Part shown: piece by piece, positions 22,690-32,430 of the stretch | Layout of the letters: each line of letters begins with the position of its first letter | Numbering within the stretch: the first letter of the stretch is position 1 | Assembly (NCBI GenBank): GCA_963682055.1 | Contig: OY821745.1 | Coordinates: forward strand, 20,705,342-20,769,341 | Length of the DNA: 64,000 nt | Origin: Primula veris | Lineage: Eukaryota > Streptophyta > Magnoliopsida > Ericales > Primulaceae | Reading direction: 5' to 3' | Made by a program: the position numbers and the translations under genes | Notes under the pieces: model-generated | The model's database searches: none | Told to the model about the DNA's origin: nothing | Seen by the model: the letters and a program-made list of their open reading frames with translations, nothing else

Positions 22690-22915
22690 TCCCAATTAAT
22701 TGTTATTTACGAAATTACGTGCAATTTTGACTGTTTTATAATATGTATCAAAATTGTCGAAATGAAAATTTTTAAAACTAAATCATATAATTTAATGTTT
22801 GAAATATATGATTTAACTTTTGAAAATTTTCATTCCGACAATTTTGATATAAGTTATTGACCGGTTAAAATTACACGTAGATTCGTGCTGAACAATTAAT
22901 TGAGAATGGATGGAA
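22690..22915. mobile_element. Stowaway-like MITE, copy 1
   Basis: Inverted-repeat element with ends TCGTTCCCAATTAATTGTT and ACAATTAATTGAGAATGGA. Conserved internal blocks are ACGTGCAATTTTGAC, AAAATTGTCGAAATG and, inverted, CATTCCGACAATTTTGAT, and GACCGGTTAAAATTACACGT. It shares this layout with the copies at 23566 and 24252. The TA target and CTCCNTCCGTTCC-type ends of the best copy fit the Tc1/mariner Stowaway group. Confidence 0.75.
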
Positions 22916-23565
22916 TATTGTTTTTTTTCTCCTCTGTAGTAAAATTTTGAAGTTTTCAAGCTAAATGGACCTAGTTTTTTCTAATCATACTCAGATATGC
23001 CAACTCATTTAATTAAAAAAACGCAGATTAATATTTGCAACTTATTTGAAAACAAGTATCCAACTGTAAGATTATCTTCACGCTTAGAAATTTATTATGA
23101 TGTTAGTGGAATGTCATTGTCAACTTTCTCCATCACTTCTTAATTTAGAGTGTTTTTGAGAGAGACCCAAGGAGGGCAGATTGATCAATATATATATACC
23201 GAGGTAGATCAATGACACTCAATGAGTTTTTACAAGATTGTGTGTAAAATATTATCACACATTAAAAATTAACAAACTGTCGGCCAGCAAGTGTCTTGAA
23301 ATTTTGACCAGTTGTCACACACCCAAAAGCCGAATATACCCATCAAAGAATTACTCTTTGTTCTGGACAAAAATGTTATGATCAGCAGGAATAGCGCATT
23401 AACACAATACTTTAAAGTAAAAAAAATACATGGTTGATTGGTTATAAGTAGACTTTTCTGCTTGTACATATTGAAATTACAATTCTTTTCTTCTTCTTTT
23501 TGTCCAGCTTATACTAAAGTTTTCGTTGTCAAATTGTGACATAATTTAGAAATATACGAGTTACT

Positions 23566-23790
23566 CCCTCCCTTCTTTCCCGATCCTCTACTAAATTAAG
23601 TGCAATTTTTACTGACTTATAATATTTATTAAAATTATCGAAATGAAAAATTTTAAAACTAAATCATATAATTTAATGTTTGAACTATATAATTAATTTT
23701 TAAAAATTTTTATTCCGACAATTTTGATACAAGTTATTGACCGGTCAAAATTACACGTAGTTTCGTAATATACAATTAATTAAAAATGTA
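23566..23790. mobile_element. Stowaway-like MITE, copy 2
   Basis: Same family as the copies at 22690 and 24252. It starts CTCCCTCCCTTCTTTCCC and contains AAATTATCGAAATG and TTCCGACAATTTTGATAC in inverted relation, plus GACCGGTCAAAATTACACG. It ends ACAATTAATTAAAAATGTA. Left-end sequence is somewhat decayed. Confidence 0.75.
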
Positions 23791-24469
23791 TTTCATATAA
23801 TAATTAATAAAGTACAAGATCGGAATAAATTACAATAATGAGGTTATGGGCCATGATCTGTTTGTTTTTTTCTAAAACTGCAAAAGTAGGGTGCCTTTTG
23901 TGTCCTGTTCGAGTACGTTTCTCTTGTCCTTTCTATCTCATAATTAAACAAATGTTATTTCCACTGGTGCTTGAATGAAATTACAACTTAATAAGAGTTT
24001 GTTTCTCTCTGGCTTTCAAGTAGATAAGTTGGGTTTATTTGAATCTGAACAAAAGGTCGAATTCATCTAGCCCCAAGATTCTAATAAAAATTGACAAGGG
24101 CAAGTTTAGAAGTTAATTTGCAATAAATAAATAAAAGTCTAATTCAATCCTTCAGTGTAATTTATTCGGAACCCTGGTTGATTTCCAATACTTGCAAAAG
24201 CAAGGCTAATTCTGGCCGTCTTTTAATTTTAGTGTTATGCTCTAAGTTATACTCCATCCGTTCCCATTTAATTGTTCATTACGAAACTACGTGCAATTTT
24301 AATCCGCTTATAAATTTTATTAAAATTATCAAAATGAATTTTTTTTTTATAATCTAATCATAAAATTTAACATTTAAACTATATGATTAATTTTAAAAAA
24401 AATTCATTCCGACAATTTTACTACAAGTTTTTGACCGATCAAAATTACATGTAGTTTCGTAATTGATAA

Positions 24470-25042
24470 TGATAGAACATAAAAATTAGACCCGAATGTA
24501 TTATTCGGGTAATAATCAACCCACTTTATAAATGGGTATCCAACGCTTAAATGGGTCATCTCATACTTTTTATAGGAATTGAGGTGTTACTACCAAAAGC
24601 CCAAGCCCAATCAAATGGGGACCCATGTCTGAAAAATCCTTGGGATGAAGACATTTGTCAATATCCTAGAAGGCGCAGTTGCCTATAAATAGCCAACTAC
24701 CCCTCCTAGAAAAGGACCAGAAAAATCTATATATCCAAAAAATATAGAGAGAAGTTAAGAAAAGAGAGAAACTAACCAAAGCATATCACTTCGAGAAATA
24801 AACCGAGAAAAGACAGCCGAGCACCGAATAAAAGAGGAGAAAGATCAAGACGAGAGATTAAATAGTCATATCGAGCATAATTGTAAAACCGAAATACTAA
24901 TCCAAGCAAATGTAATAATCCGAACAAGGACAATAATCCGAGCAATAATAAAGATCAGGAAGTATCCTTTATTCGCGGTTGATTTACCATTATATCATTG
25001 TTGAAAAGCCTAACGCGACCGACCAAAGTTATGGCTTTATCA
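24470..25042 (+). repeat. 5' LTR of the Ty3/gypsy element
   Basis: 573 bp, starting TGATAGAAC and ending TTTATCA. It contains a TATA box (TATAAATAG at 24684-24692) about 215 bp from its start and a purine-rich leader. Nearly identical to the copy at 39982-40550. Confidence 0.95.
24684..24692 (+). promoter_or_regulatory. TATA box of the 5' LTR
   Basis: TATAAATAG in a region like a U3/R boundary. Transcription of the element would be expected to start about 30 bp downstream. The 3' LTR has the same box at about 40196-40204. Confidence 0.7.
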
Positions 25043-25044
25043 AA

Positions 25045-25061
25045 TGGCGCCGTCTCCGGGA
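25045..25061 (+). promoter_or_regulatory. Primer-binding site, likely tRNA-Asp type
   Basis: TGGCGCCGTCTCCGGGA two bases after the 5' LTR. It closely resembles the TGGCGCCGTTGCCGGGG site of plant Tat/Athila elements, which I recall as complementary to the 3' end of tRNA-Asp. Two positions differ from that form. Confidence 0.7.
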
Positions 25062-25121
25062 ATCATCTAGTTCCCAACTAGTTTAGAATTCGAATACCAA
25101 TACTCTGCCAGACGAGCGACA

Positions 25122-28100
25122 ATGGTTACCAATGTAGAGGAAACCCATCCCAAGATAATAGAAACCAATAACCAAAACACGCAAATTAGCCAACAAGACC
25201 TCGACGATCTACTCGCCATCCGCGACAGATATGAAGCTATCCAATCCGGAAACCAACCAACAACCTCCTACGTCAACCAAGAACAACCGGTCGAACCACC
25301 CCGACATTTCATCGAAGGGATTGTCGACGAACACCCTTCATCCTCGGAGGACGAACAAGACGTGCCCGTATTAAGGCGTGCACGAAGACGCTTAACCGGG
25401 TCCCAAGCAGGGCCGAGCTCAAGAGTCCCTTTGCCTACAGCCTCGGTCAACTCCGGTGCTCGTTTACAAACGGACGAAGCTCATCAGTTTGGCATGCCCG
25501 AGGATCATGTACTCGGACAGTCGCCCCGACTACCGACTAATTCTCCGAGGATGATTACACCACCCACGGTGGAGGTACAACATGTTGTTCCATTAGCCGA
25601 TGAAAGGAACTACGCCCAGCTACAAGCTCAGCTGGCGGCATGCATGACGGCCATGACAGCGGCCGGCATCGTATTGCCAGTTATCCAACCCGACAAAGAC
25701 CCACGCCATGAAGCGGAAGATTCTGCCTACAGGGCCGCCCTGGAGGCAGCGGGTCGGCGACCCGATACAAGAGTCCCCTACCAAGGGGGCAATGTCCCAA
25801 TAACTATCGTCCATCCGAACACTCATATGGAACGTGTCCACACAAACACGAAGGACGATAGATATCCCGAATACAGGATCGGGGAGGGATATGGCCCATC
25901 ACCACATCAGGGAGGATACCCTCCCCCCTACCAAGTCACGGATGACGCGTTCCAACAGGCTTGGAACGTATGCCAAGAAACCCCGTGTGCTGAACAGATC
26001 ACGCGGTACCACAATCCTATGGGATTCGTCATCCCCGAATTCAGGCTCTATGATGGGAAGAGTTGCCCTATCGACCATCTGAGGCACTACAAGACGAAGA
26101 TGGAACTGTGGAGTGATGACCATGCACTGATGTGCAAATTTTTCAAAAACAGCTTGGGTCAAGAGGCTTCGTCATGGTATCATAACTTACCACGGGGCTC
26201 CATTAGAAACTGGGCAGAATTGCTAAGAGCATACTCCACCCGATACGCTGCTCATCGGAAAAAGAAGGTTAGTATCGAAACCCTTCTTAAAATGACGATG
26301 ATGCCAAATGAAAGGCTCAACGATTACTGCATACGTTTTATCGACGTAGCAAACCAGATTCCACGATATGCCAATAATATAGCCATCCAAAACTTTATCA
26401 ATTCCATCCCTAATGGCTATTGGGCGAGAAGGAAGTTCATAGGCAAAAACTTCCCGACCACTGATTCCCTGCTAGCCTATTGTACCCACCTCACCGATAA
26501 AAACGACGAACTGCGTTTCCTCAACCGAACTCTACCGAGAAGAGAGTCGGTCCGCGAGGCACAGGTGGGTCGCAAAAGAGTTAGAAATAACCAGGAAGAA
26601 GCATTCCAACCGACCAGAAAGGGCAAAGAGCCCGAGGTCCATAGCAGGGTAGAGCGACCACGAGCACTAGAGCCCAAACCGCTCCAGATCGCATACCCAA
26701 CACCGACCAACGAACATAAACCGCTCCAGCTCGCCTACCCGATGCCACCCAAGCCATTTCAACAGGTTCGGCCCCAAGAGAGGGAACACCGAAACACTTT
26801 CGGACCGGTCGAGCTGCGATACACTTTCAACCTATCTGCTGAAGATATCCTCAAGGATATATGCAGGGAAAGTTGGTATTCCCGACCACAACCGATCATC
26901 TCTCCCCCCAATCAGAGAGATTCCAAGCTCTTCTGCGCATATCACGAGGATCACGGCCATCTCACTGAGCATTGCCGTAACCTGCGATGGAGAATGAACC
27001 AGTGGGGCGATGCAGGATACCTAGCCAAGTTCATCAAAGGAGCTGGGAATAAAGGCAAACAACTGGCCATCGAGGGATCCGACAACCGGCAAGGCAAAAC
27101 GATCAACGTCGTTCATATGTCACGACCCAAGGGCCCAGGCGGGGAACGATCACGACAACGGCAGCTGGCCCACTTTGGCCAAGTAGCCAAGACATCACAG
27201 GCGTCGACCTCTAAACGACAATGTACACCACGACGACATCCGCCCATTTATTTCTCGGATCTTGACGAAGAAGGGGTGATATACCCCCACGGAGACGCCA
27301 TTAACCTCCGTGTTCAAATCGGCCTAGACACAGTCAGCAGGGTACTTGTCGACCAAGGAGCCTCTTGTGATATCATGTACAAGGAGCTCTTCGACAAGAT
27401 GGAACTCAAGCTGCAAGATCTACAGCCTACCGATGTCACACTGATCGGATTCATCTCCGAAACGACCAAACCGTTGGGTAAGATCGTCCTCAGTGTCACA
27501 ACAGGGTCCATGTCGGTTCCCGTGGAGTTCTTAGTGGTCGACGACCACTCCGGGCACAACGCAATATTGGGCCGACCTTGGTTACATGCCATGAAGGCCA
27601 TACCCTCGACCTATCACCAAAAGGTCAAATACCCAAATGATAGGGGAGCGATCGAGACAGCCAGAGGATGTCAAGAAGATTCAAGACGTTGCGAGGACAT
27701 CACCGCGACTCTCCAAAAACAACGGAGCACTGTGGAACAACCCACCAGCACAAAGAAGCTGATCAACCAAATATCCAAAGCCGAAAGGGTTGTCGAAGAA
27801 CAAGTAGGAGAGACACTCAGGAAGGTGTATATACCAGATATGGACGAGGAGCATTACTTCCTCTTCGGCGACAACCTTCCAAAACAGGAATCCGAGGAGT
27901 TGAAAGCATTCCTTCTCAACAACACTGATAAATTCGCCTGGAGTCCTAAAGATATGCCGGGCCTAGACCCCAATACAGCATGCCACCACCTAAGTGTAAA
28001 CACAGAGTACAAGCCGATAGCACAGAGGAGCAGGAAAGTGTCTGTACAGCATAGAGCAGCTATAATCGCTGAAGTACAAAAGTTATTGGAGACTGGAGCC

Positions 28101-29048
28101 ATAAGAGAGGTTTACTATCCAAAATGGTTGTCCAACCCGGTCGTCGTCCCTAAGAAGAACGGAAAGGAGAGAGTATGTATAGACTTCACAAACCTCAACA
28201 AAGCCTGTCCGAGGGACCACTTTCCCCTTCCAAGGATTGATCAACTGGTGGACGCAACTGCGGGGGCAGAACGGATGACCTTCCTTGACGCATATTCAGG
28301 ATACCATCAAATTCCCCTCGCCCGCGAAGATCAAGAAAAGACTTCGTTTATATCACCTTTGGGAAATTATTGCTATACGGTAATGCCGTTCGGCCTACGC
28401 AATGCGGGAGCAACATACCAAAGGATGATAACAAGGGTATGTCGAGATCATATAGGGAAGACGATGGAGGTATACATAGACGACATGGTCGTCAAAAGCG
28501 AAAGAGCCACATCCCACCTTCAAGATATCAGGGACGTTTTCCGAACGCTGGGCGAGCACAAACTGAAACTCAATGCGAGCAAGTGTGCATTTGGCATCAG
28601 CAAAGGGAAATTCTTGGGACATATGGTTAGCCGACGAGGAATAGAGGCTAATCCCGATCAAATAACGGCTCTACGAAACCTAGCAGCGCCCAAGAACAAG
28701 AAACAGGTACAAGAGCTCACGGGAATGATGGCCGCGCTGAGCAGGTTCATTAGCCGATCCGCAGATAAGGGACGGCCATTTTTCGAATCACTCAAGAAGG
28801 ATAGAAAATTCGTCTGGGACCGGGAATGTGAAGCTTCATTCAATAATCTCAAAGAGTACTTGAGGACATTGCCACTGCTAGTAAGGCCGAACAAAGGAGA
28901 CATTCTGGCATGCTACCTAGCGGAACCCAGTTCAAAGATGCCAATTTACAGCTGTGGTACGAGGAACTCGGTATCCGAAAATTCTATTCGACGCCGACAT
29001 ACCCACAAGGGAACGGGCAAGCCGAAGTGTCAAACCGAACAATATTAG
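25122..29048 (+). CDS. Gag-Pro-RT polyprotein of the Tat-type retrotransposon, truncated
   Basis: One 1308-codon frame. A disordered N-terminus of ~300 residues is followed by the Gag capsid-like domain (about 300-450; FRLYDGKSCPIDHLRHY, SSWYHNLPRGSI) and a zinc-knuckle-like CAYHEDHGHLTEHC near 605-618. The aspartic protease has VDQGASCDIM around Asp744; DQG instead of DTG is common in this clade. Reverse transcriptase spans about 950-1200, with CIDFTNLNKACPRDHF and the catalytic YIDDMV at 1118-1123. The frame enters the RNase H connection (FVWDRECEASFNNLKEYL) and breaks off near residue 1264 at ILACYLA. The last ~45 residues are out-of-frame integrase sequence, so the true C-terminus is lost through an internal deletion. 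Protease and RT look intact. Confidence 0.92.
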   Translation: MVTNVEETHPKIIETNNQNTQISQQDLDDLLAIRDRYEAIQSGNQPTTSYVNQEQPVEPPRHFIEGIVDEHPSSSEDEQDVPVLRRARRRLTGSQAGPSSRVPLPTASVNSGARLQTDEAHQFGMPEDHVLGQSPRLPTNSPRMITPPTVEVQHVVPLADERNYAQLQAQLAACMTAMTAAGIVLPVIQPDKDPRHEAEDSAYRAALEAAGRRPDTRVPYQGGNVPITIVHPNTHMERVHTNTKDDRYPEYRIGEGYGPSPHQGGYPPPYQVTDDAFQQAWNVCQETPCAEQITRYHNPMGFVIPEFRLYDGKSCPIDHLRHYKTKMELWSDDHALMCKFFKNSLGQEASSWYHNLPRGSIRNWAELLRAYSTRYAAHRKKKVSIETLLKMTMMPNERLNDYCIRFIDVANQIPRYANNIAIQNFINSIPNGYWARRKFIGKNFPTTDSLLAYCTHLTDKNDELRFLNRTLPRRESVREAQVGRKRVRNNQEEAFQPTRKGKEPEVHSRVERPRALEPKPLQIAYPTPTNEHKPLQLAYPMPPKPFQQVRPQEREHRNTFGPVELRYTFNLSAEDILKDICRESWYSRPQPIISPPNQRDSKLFCAYHEDHGHLTEHCRNLRWRMNQWGDAGYLAKFIKGAGNKGKQLAIEGSDNRQGKTINVVHMSRPKGPGGERSRQRQLAHFGQVAKTSQASTSKRQCTPRRHPPIYFSDLDEEGVIYPHGDAINLRVQIGLDTVSRVLVDQGASCDIMYKELFDKMELKLQDLQPTDVTLIGFISETTKPLGKIVLSVTTGSMSVPVEFLVVDDHSGHNAILGRPWLHAMKAIPSTYHQKVKYPNDRGAIETARGCQEDSRRCEDITATLQKQRSTVEQPTSTKKLINQISKAERVVEEQVGETLRKVYIPDMDEEHYFLFGDNLPKQESEELKAFLLNNTDKFAWSPKDMPGLDPNTACHHLSVNTEYKPIAQRSRKVSVQHRAAIIAEVQKLLETGAIREVYYPKWLSNPVVVPKKNGKERVCIDFTNLNKACPRDHFPLPRIDQLVDATAGAERMTFLDAYSGYHQIPLAREDQEKTSFISPLGNYCYTVMPFGLRNAGATYQRMITRVCRDHIGKTMEVYIDDMVVKSERATSHLQDIRDVFRTLGEHKLKLNASKCAFGISKGKFLGHMVSRRGIEANPDQITALRNLAAPKNKKQVQELTGMMAALSRFISRSADKGRPFFESLKKDRKFVWDRECEASFNNLKEYLRTLPLLVRPNKGDILACYLAEPSSKMPIYSCGTRNSVSENSIRRRHTHKGTGKPKCQTEQY

Positions 29049-29584
29049 ACGGCATCAAGACCACCCTTGAACAAGCAAAGGGGAGGTGGCCCGAGTGGCT
29101 ACTCAACGTTTTATGGTCGTGCCGAACTACACCCAAGACGGGCACCAAGGAAACCCCGTTTAGCTTAGCATACGGCGTTGAGGCCATAATACCGACAGAG
29201 ATCGGGCTACCCACACTCCGAACGACGTTGGTCGAGCAGGGAAATAATGAACAAAGAATGAGAGAAGAGCTCGACATGATAGACGAGAAACGAGAGATAG
29301 CGGCCCTTACCCTAGCTAAGTACCAACAAAGCGTAAAGCAAACCTATGACAAGAGAGTAAAAGGATCTAAAGAATTCATGGTAGGAGAACTGGTGCTGCG
29401 ACGAGTGACGGTCTATACCAGTAACGAAATACACGGCAAACTAAGCCCTACCTGGGAAGGCCCATACGAAATCGTCAAGCAAACAAGTCCAGTCTCTTAC
29501 AAAATCAAAAGCGTCCTGTTCGCCAACAGCCGAGGGGAAAAGAATTCTTGGAATGTGGCTAACTTAAAGAAGTACTACGTATAG
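28915..29584 (+). pseudogene. Integrase C-terminal half left after the internal deletion
   Basis: In a frame different from the upstream polyprotein, sequence resumes inside the integrase core: GTQFKDANLQLWYEELGIRK, then STPTYPQGNGQAE, which carries the last acidic residue of the DDE triad, then SLAYGVEAIIPTEIGLPT and a C-terminal GKLSPTWEGPYEI domain. It ends at TAG (29582-29584). The zinc-binding HHCC region and the first two catalytic acidic residues are absent. There is no proper start codon, so this is a remnant. The stretch from about 28915 is read in two frames because the deletion point lies there. Confidence 0.88.
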
Positions 29585-29689
29585 GCAATGCTCCGAATAC
29601 AAGTACAGGTGCTACCTTACCCTTCTTGCTTAATGGCATTATCTTTCTTCTTTTGAATGAATAAAATATATTATTATGCTGTCTACTAA

Positions 29690-30525
29690 TACTATGAAAT
29701 TCTCAACATGGCCGAAGTGCCTAGGAATACTATGAAATTCCGTAAATGGCGTGTTACCGAAGGAACGTCTAGGAATACTATGAGATTCTCAACATGGCCG
29801 AAGTGCCTAGAAATACTATGAAATTCCGTAAATGGCGTGTTACCGAAGGAACGTCTAGGAATACTATGAAATTCTCAACATGGCCGAAGTGCCTAGAAAT
29901 ACTATAAAATTCCGTAAATGGCGTGTTACCGAAGGAACGTCTAGGAATACTATGAGATTCTCAACATGGCCGAAGTGCCTAGAAATACTATGAAATTCCG
30001 TAAATGGCGTGTTACCAAAGGAACGTCTAGGAATACTATGAAATTCTCAACATGGCCGAAGTGCCTAGAAATACTATGAAATTCCGTAAATGGCGTGTTA
30101 CCGAAGGAACGTCTAGGAATACTATGAGATTCTCAACATGGCCGAAGTGCCTAGAAATACTATGAAATTCCGTAAATGGCGTGTTACCGAAGGAACGTCT
30201 AGGAATACTATGAGATTCTCAACATGGCCGAAGTGCCTAGAAATACTATGAAATTCCGTAAATGGCGTGTTACCGAAGGAACGTCTAGGAATACTATGAA
30301 ATTCCCAACATGGCCGAAGTGCCTAGGAAGACTATGAAATTCCGTAAATGGCGTGTTACCGAAGGAACGTCTAGGAATACTATGAAATTCCCAACATGGC
30401 GTGTTACCGAAGGAACGCCTAGGAATATTATGAAATTCCCAACATGGCCGAAGTGCCTAGGAATACTATGAAATTCCCAACATGGCGTGTTACCGAAGGA
30501 ACGCCTAGGAATACTATGAAATTTA
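29690..30525. repeat. 86-bp tandem repeat after pol
   Basis: About eight units of 86 bp, each made of a 38-bp part (AATACTATGAAATTCTCAAC, ATGGCCGAAGTGCCTA) and a 48-bp part (AATACTATGAAATTCCGTAA, ATGGCGTGTTACCGAAGGAA, CGTCTA). The two parts share their first ~16 bp and are themselves an old duplication. After about 30380 the order becomes irregular, with shorter mixed units. Successive units differ by only one or two bases. Tandem repeats at this place are known for Ogre/Tat elements and can seed satellite DNA. Confidence 0.95.
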
Positions 30526-30817
30526 TATGCAGGTACAATGCAAGGAATTATTCAGGTCCACATTACGGCGGCGATGCAATATAAATTGGCTAAAACAATG
30601 AAGGAGAATCAATCTAAACAACAAAATATCAACAAAAAGCATCTCCAAAACAGGAATAACGAAATAACAAATGATTTAGCAAGGAAAAATCGATCCAATC
30701 AATTAAATAGCAATACGGCAATGGAAAGGTACAAAACAGGAATAAAGAAATAACATAAATAGTCCTCGCCCGCATTACGGAGGCAACAAGAAGATCATCG
30801 ACACTAAAGAGATTCGT

Positions 30818-31456
30818 TTAAGAAGAGCTACTGCAGGAGGAGCACGACTGTAATTGACCGAGCTCAATCTCTTCGTCATCCGTCGTTGTGTACCCATCAG
30901 ACTCATCACCATCAAAACGCTCCTCAGAAATGAGGGCATCAAAATTGGTCGTATGAGCCCCAACACAAGTCAGCGTCTGAAGCCGCGCGTTGAACTCGGC
31001 TTCTTTGGCGAACTCGTGAGTATCCGAGGCCGCTTTACGGCGATCATCGTCAAAGGAGAGGTTACAGCGAGCTTCGATCATAGCTGCGGAAGCATCGTAT
31101 CTGGCACGGGACAAACGGAAATACTTCACCAACACGTTGGCCTTGGTCACAAGCAACTTTAATTTGCCGAAGTACTCGTCCTTTGCACGCCAATATCGAT
31201 CCAAACGACGCTCCTGAACCTCAACAGCATGCTCGGCACGGCGAACGTATTCTCGAAAAGAGGCCGCCTGGGTTTTCAGCTTGGTCCGCAGTCGAGCACA
31301 TTGGTCGGTCAATTTGACATTTTTGCTCATCAAAACAATGTAGGGCCACCTGTCAGGCACCTCACTAGCCGCACCAGATGAGACCTCGTCCCGGGCAGCA
31401 CCAGTGGGTCCTAACCCCGGGTTAACTAGGCGTGGAGAACCAGCCTGGTGCGACAT
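30818..31456 (-). CDS. Antisense ORF 8 of the retrotransposon, coiled-coil-like, 212 aa
   Basis: ATG at 31456, stop TAA at 30818-30820. The N-terminus is Gly/Pro/Ala-rich. The middle (about 45-150) is strongly charged and helical-looking (LTDQCARLRTKLKTQAASF, EVQERRLDRYWRAKDEYFGK). The C-terminus is acidic (DGYTTTDDEEIELGQLQ) and ends in a Cys/Ser run. GC content is well above the flanking host DNA and similar to the other antisense ORFs. A 3' splice-like TTTTTATAG lies just upstream of the ATG, so an upstream exon is possible. I know no named family for it. It is the most distal ORF in the antisense array. Confidence 0.55.
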   Translation of the reverse strand: MSHQAGSPRLVNPGLGPTGAARDEVSSGAASEVPDRWPYIVLMSKNVKLTDQCARLRTKLKTQAASFREYVRRAEHAVEVQERRLDRYWRAKDEYFGKLKLLVTKANVLVKYFRLSRARYDASAAMIEARCNLSFDDDRRKAASDTHEFAKEAEFNARLQTLTCVGAHTTNFDALISEERFDGDESDGYTTTDDEEIELGQLQSCSSCSSSS

Positions 31457-31637
31457 AGTAGCATGTGCCTATAAAAAAAAAAGAGAGGGGGTGAGAAGAA
31501 CGAGAAGAGATGAATATAAAAAAAAAAAAAGAGAAAAAAAAAAAAAAAAAAAGAAGCTACAAAAAAACAAAAAACAAAAAAAAGAGAGAGAATTTTTTAT
31601 ACAAGCTACAAAGAAAACGACAAAACAAGCTATTTTA

Positions 31638-32251
31638 TTAATCCGACAACCCCTCAACAGACGCCGAAGTCTCTACTACATCGGCAAAATGAATATCTCG
31701 CAATGAATTAATTTGCGTCCCCAAACGCTCACGAATGACCGCCTCGATTCGGTTCAAGGCAACAGTGGTTTCAGTTACCCCGGCCTTCGCATCCACCATG
31801 CGCTCTACCCGGGACACACCACTCATTCCTTTTATATGCTCCAGCACCTCTAAGGCGCGAGCTCGGGCCCAATACGCTTTGGCAAAGGATAGCAGCAGAT
31901 CCGCGTCCTCGAAAACGGCCCCAAGGACCAAGCTCAAGCTCGTCACACGACCTCGGGCTTCATCACGAGAACGTCGTAGGGCACTGAGAAGTTCCTTTGT
32001 TTACCCTTATTTGCCGTATAATGAGCGGTCTTTTTACTAAATTTCTCTCCCAAATCACGTAACCGGATCGCCAGGTTGGAAATATGAATATTCAGACCCT
32101 CGATTTCCTGATAAGCACAAGTCAATTTCGCGGTAAGGGACGCGTTAGACCTTTCCAAATCCTCCATTACGTCACCTACACTACGACTAGGCGAGGTCCA
32201 GACCACCATGGCAAGGGGGTTATTTGGTACCTGACAATATTTTGTTTTCAT
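31638..32251 (-). pseudogene. Antisense ORF 7, broken by a frameshift
   Basis: One frame runs from a Met at 32251 through VMEDLERSNASLTAKLTCAY and IHISNLAIRLRDLGEKF. Near 31985 the sense continues in another frame as ELLSALRRSRDEARGRV, SLSLVLGAVFEDADLLLSFA and ERMVDAKAGVTETTVALNRI, ending at the stop at 31638-31640. The simplest reading is a one-base frameshift in a ~200-residue charged helical protein. A short intron is less likely because no good donor is seen at the right distance. The upstream TGTCAG before GTACCAAATAACC could be a splice acceptor, so the true start is uncertain. It lies between the spliced antisense gene and ORF 8, in the same orientation. Confidence 0.5.
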
Positions 32252-32430
32252 ATCCTTCAAAATATGACGACCATCAAAAGAAATTAACCCAAGAAAGCCC
32301 AACAGAAAGAAACCACAGCACCTATATTATCACTTCCCCAAAAGAATCTGTTTCTAGATACACAAGAGACCAAAAAAAAAAAAAAACAAACAAACAAACA
32401 AAATATATATCCATACTGCTAGAAAGATAG

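Larger units (their letters stand above)
20469..24251. other. Intergenic region upstream of NIC1
   Basis: About 3.8 kb with no supported gene. Apart from the NIC1 promoter it holds a 29-bp minisatellite (21935-22077) and two Stowaway-like MITE copies (about 22690-22915 and 23566-23790), listed separately. The remainder is AT-rich and unassigned. Confidence 0.6.

Noticed and set aside
25834..27928. Additional open frames overlapping gag-pol in other frames
   Set aside because: Shadow frames of the GC-rich polyprotein.
29690..30525. Regularly spaced repeats resembling a CRISPR array
   Set aside because: Units are contiguous with no unique spacers, and the sequence is a plant retrotransposon.
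31469..31706. Lys-rich and Phe-rich open frames in both directions
   Set aside because: Products of poly-A/GA simple sequence between antisense ORFs 7 and 8.
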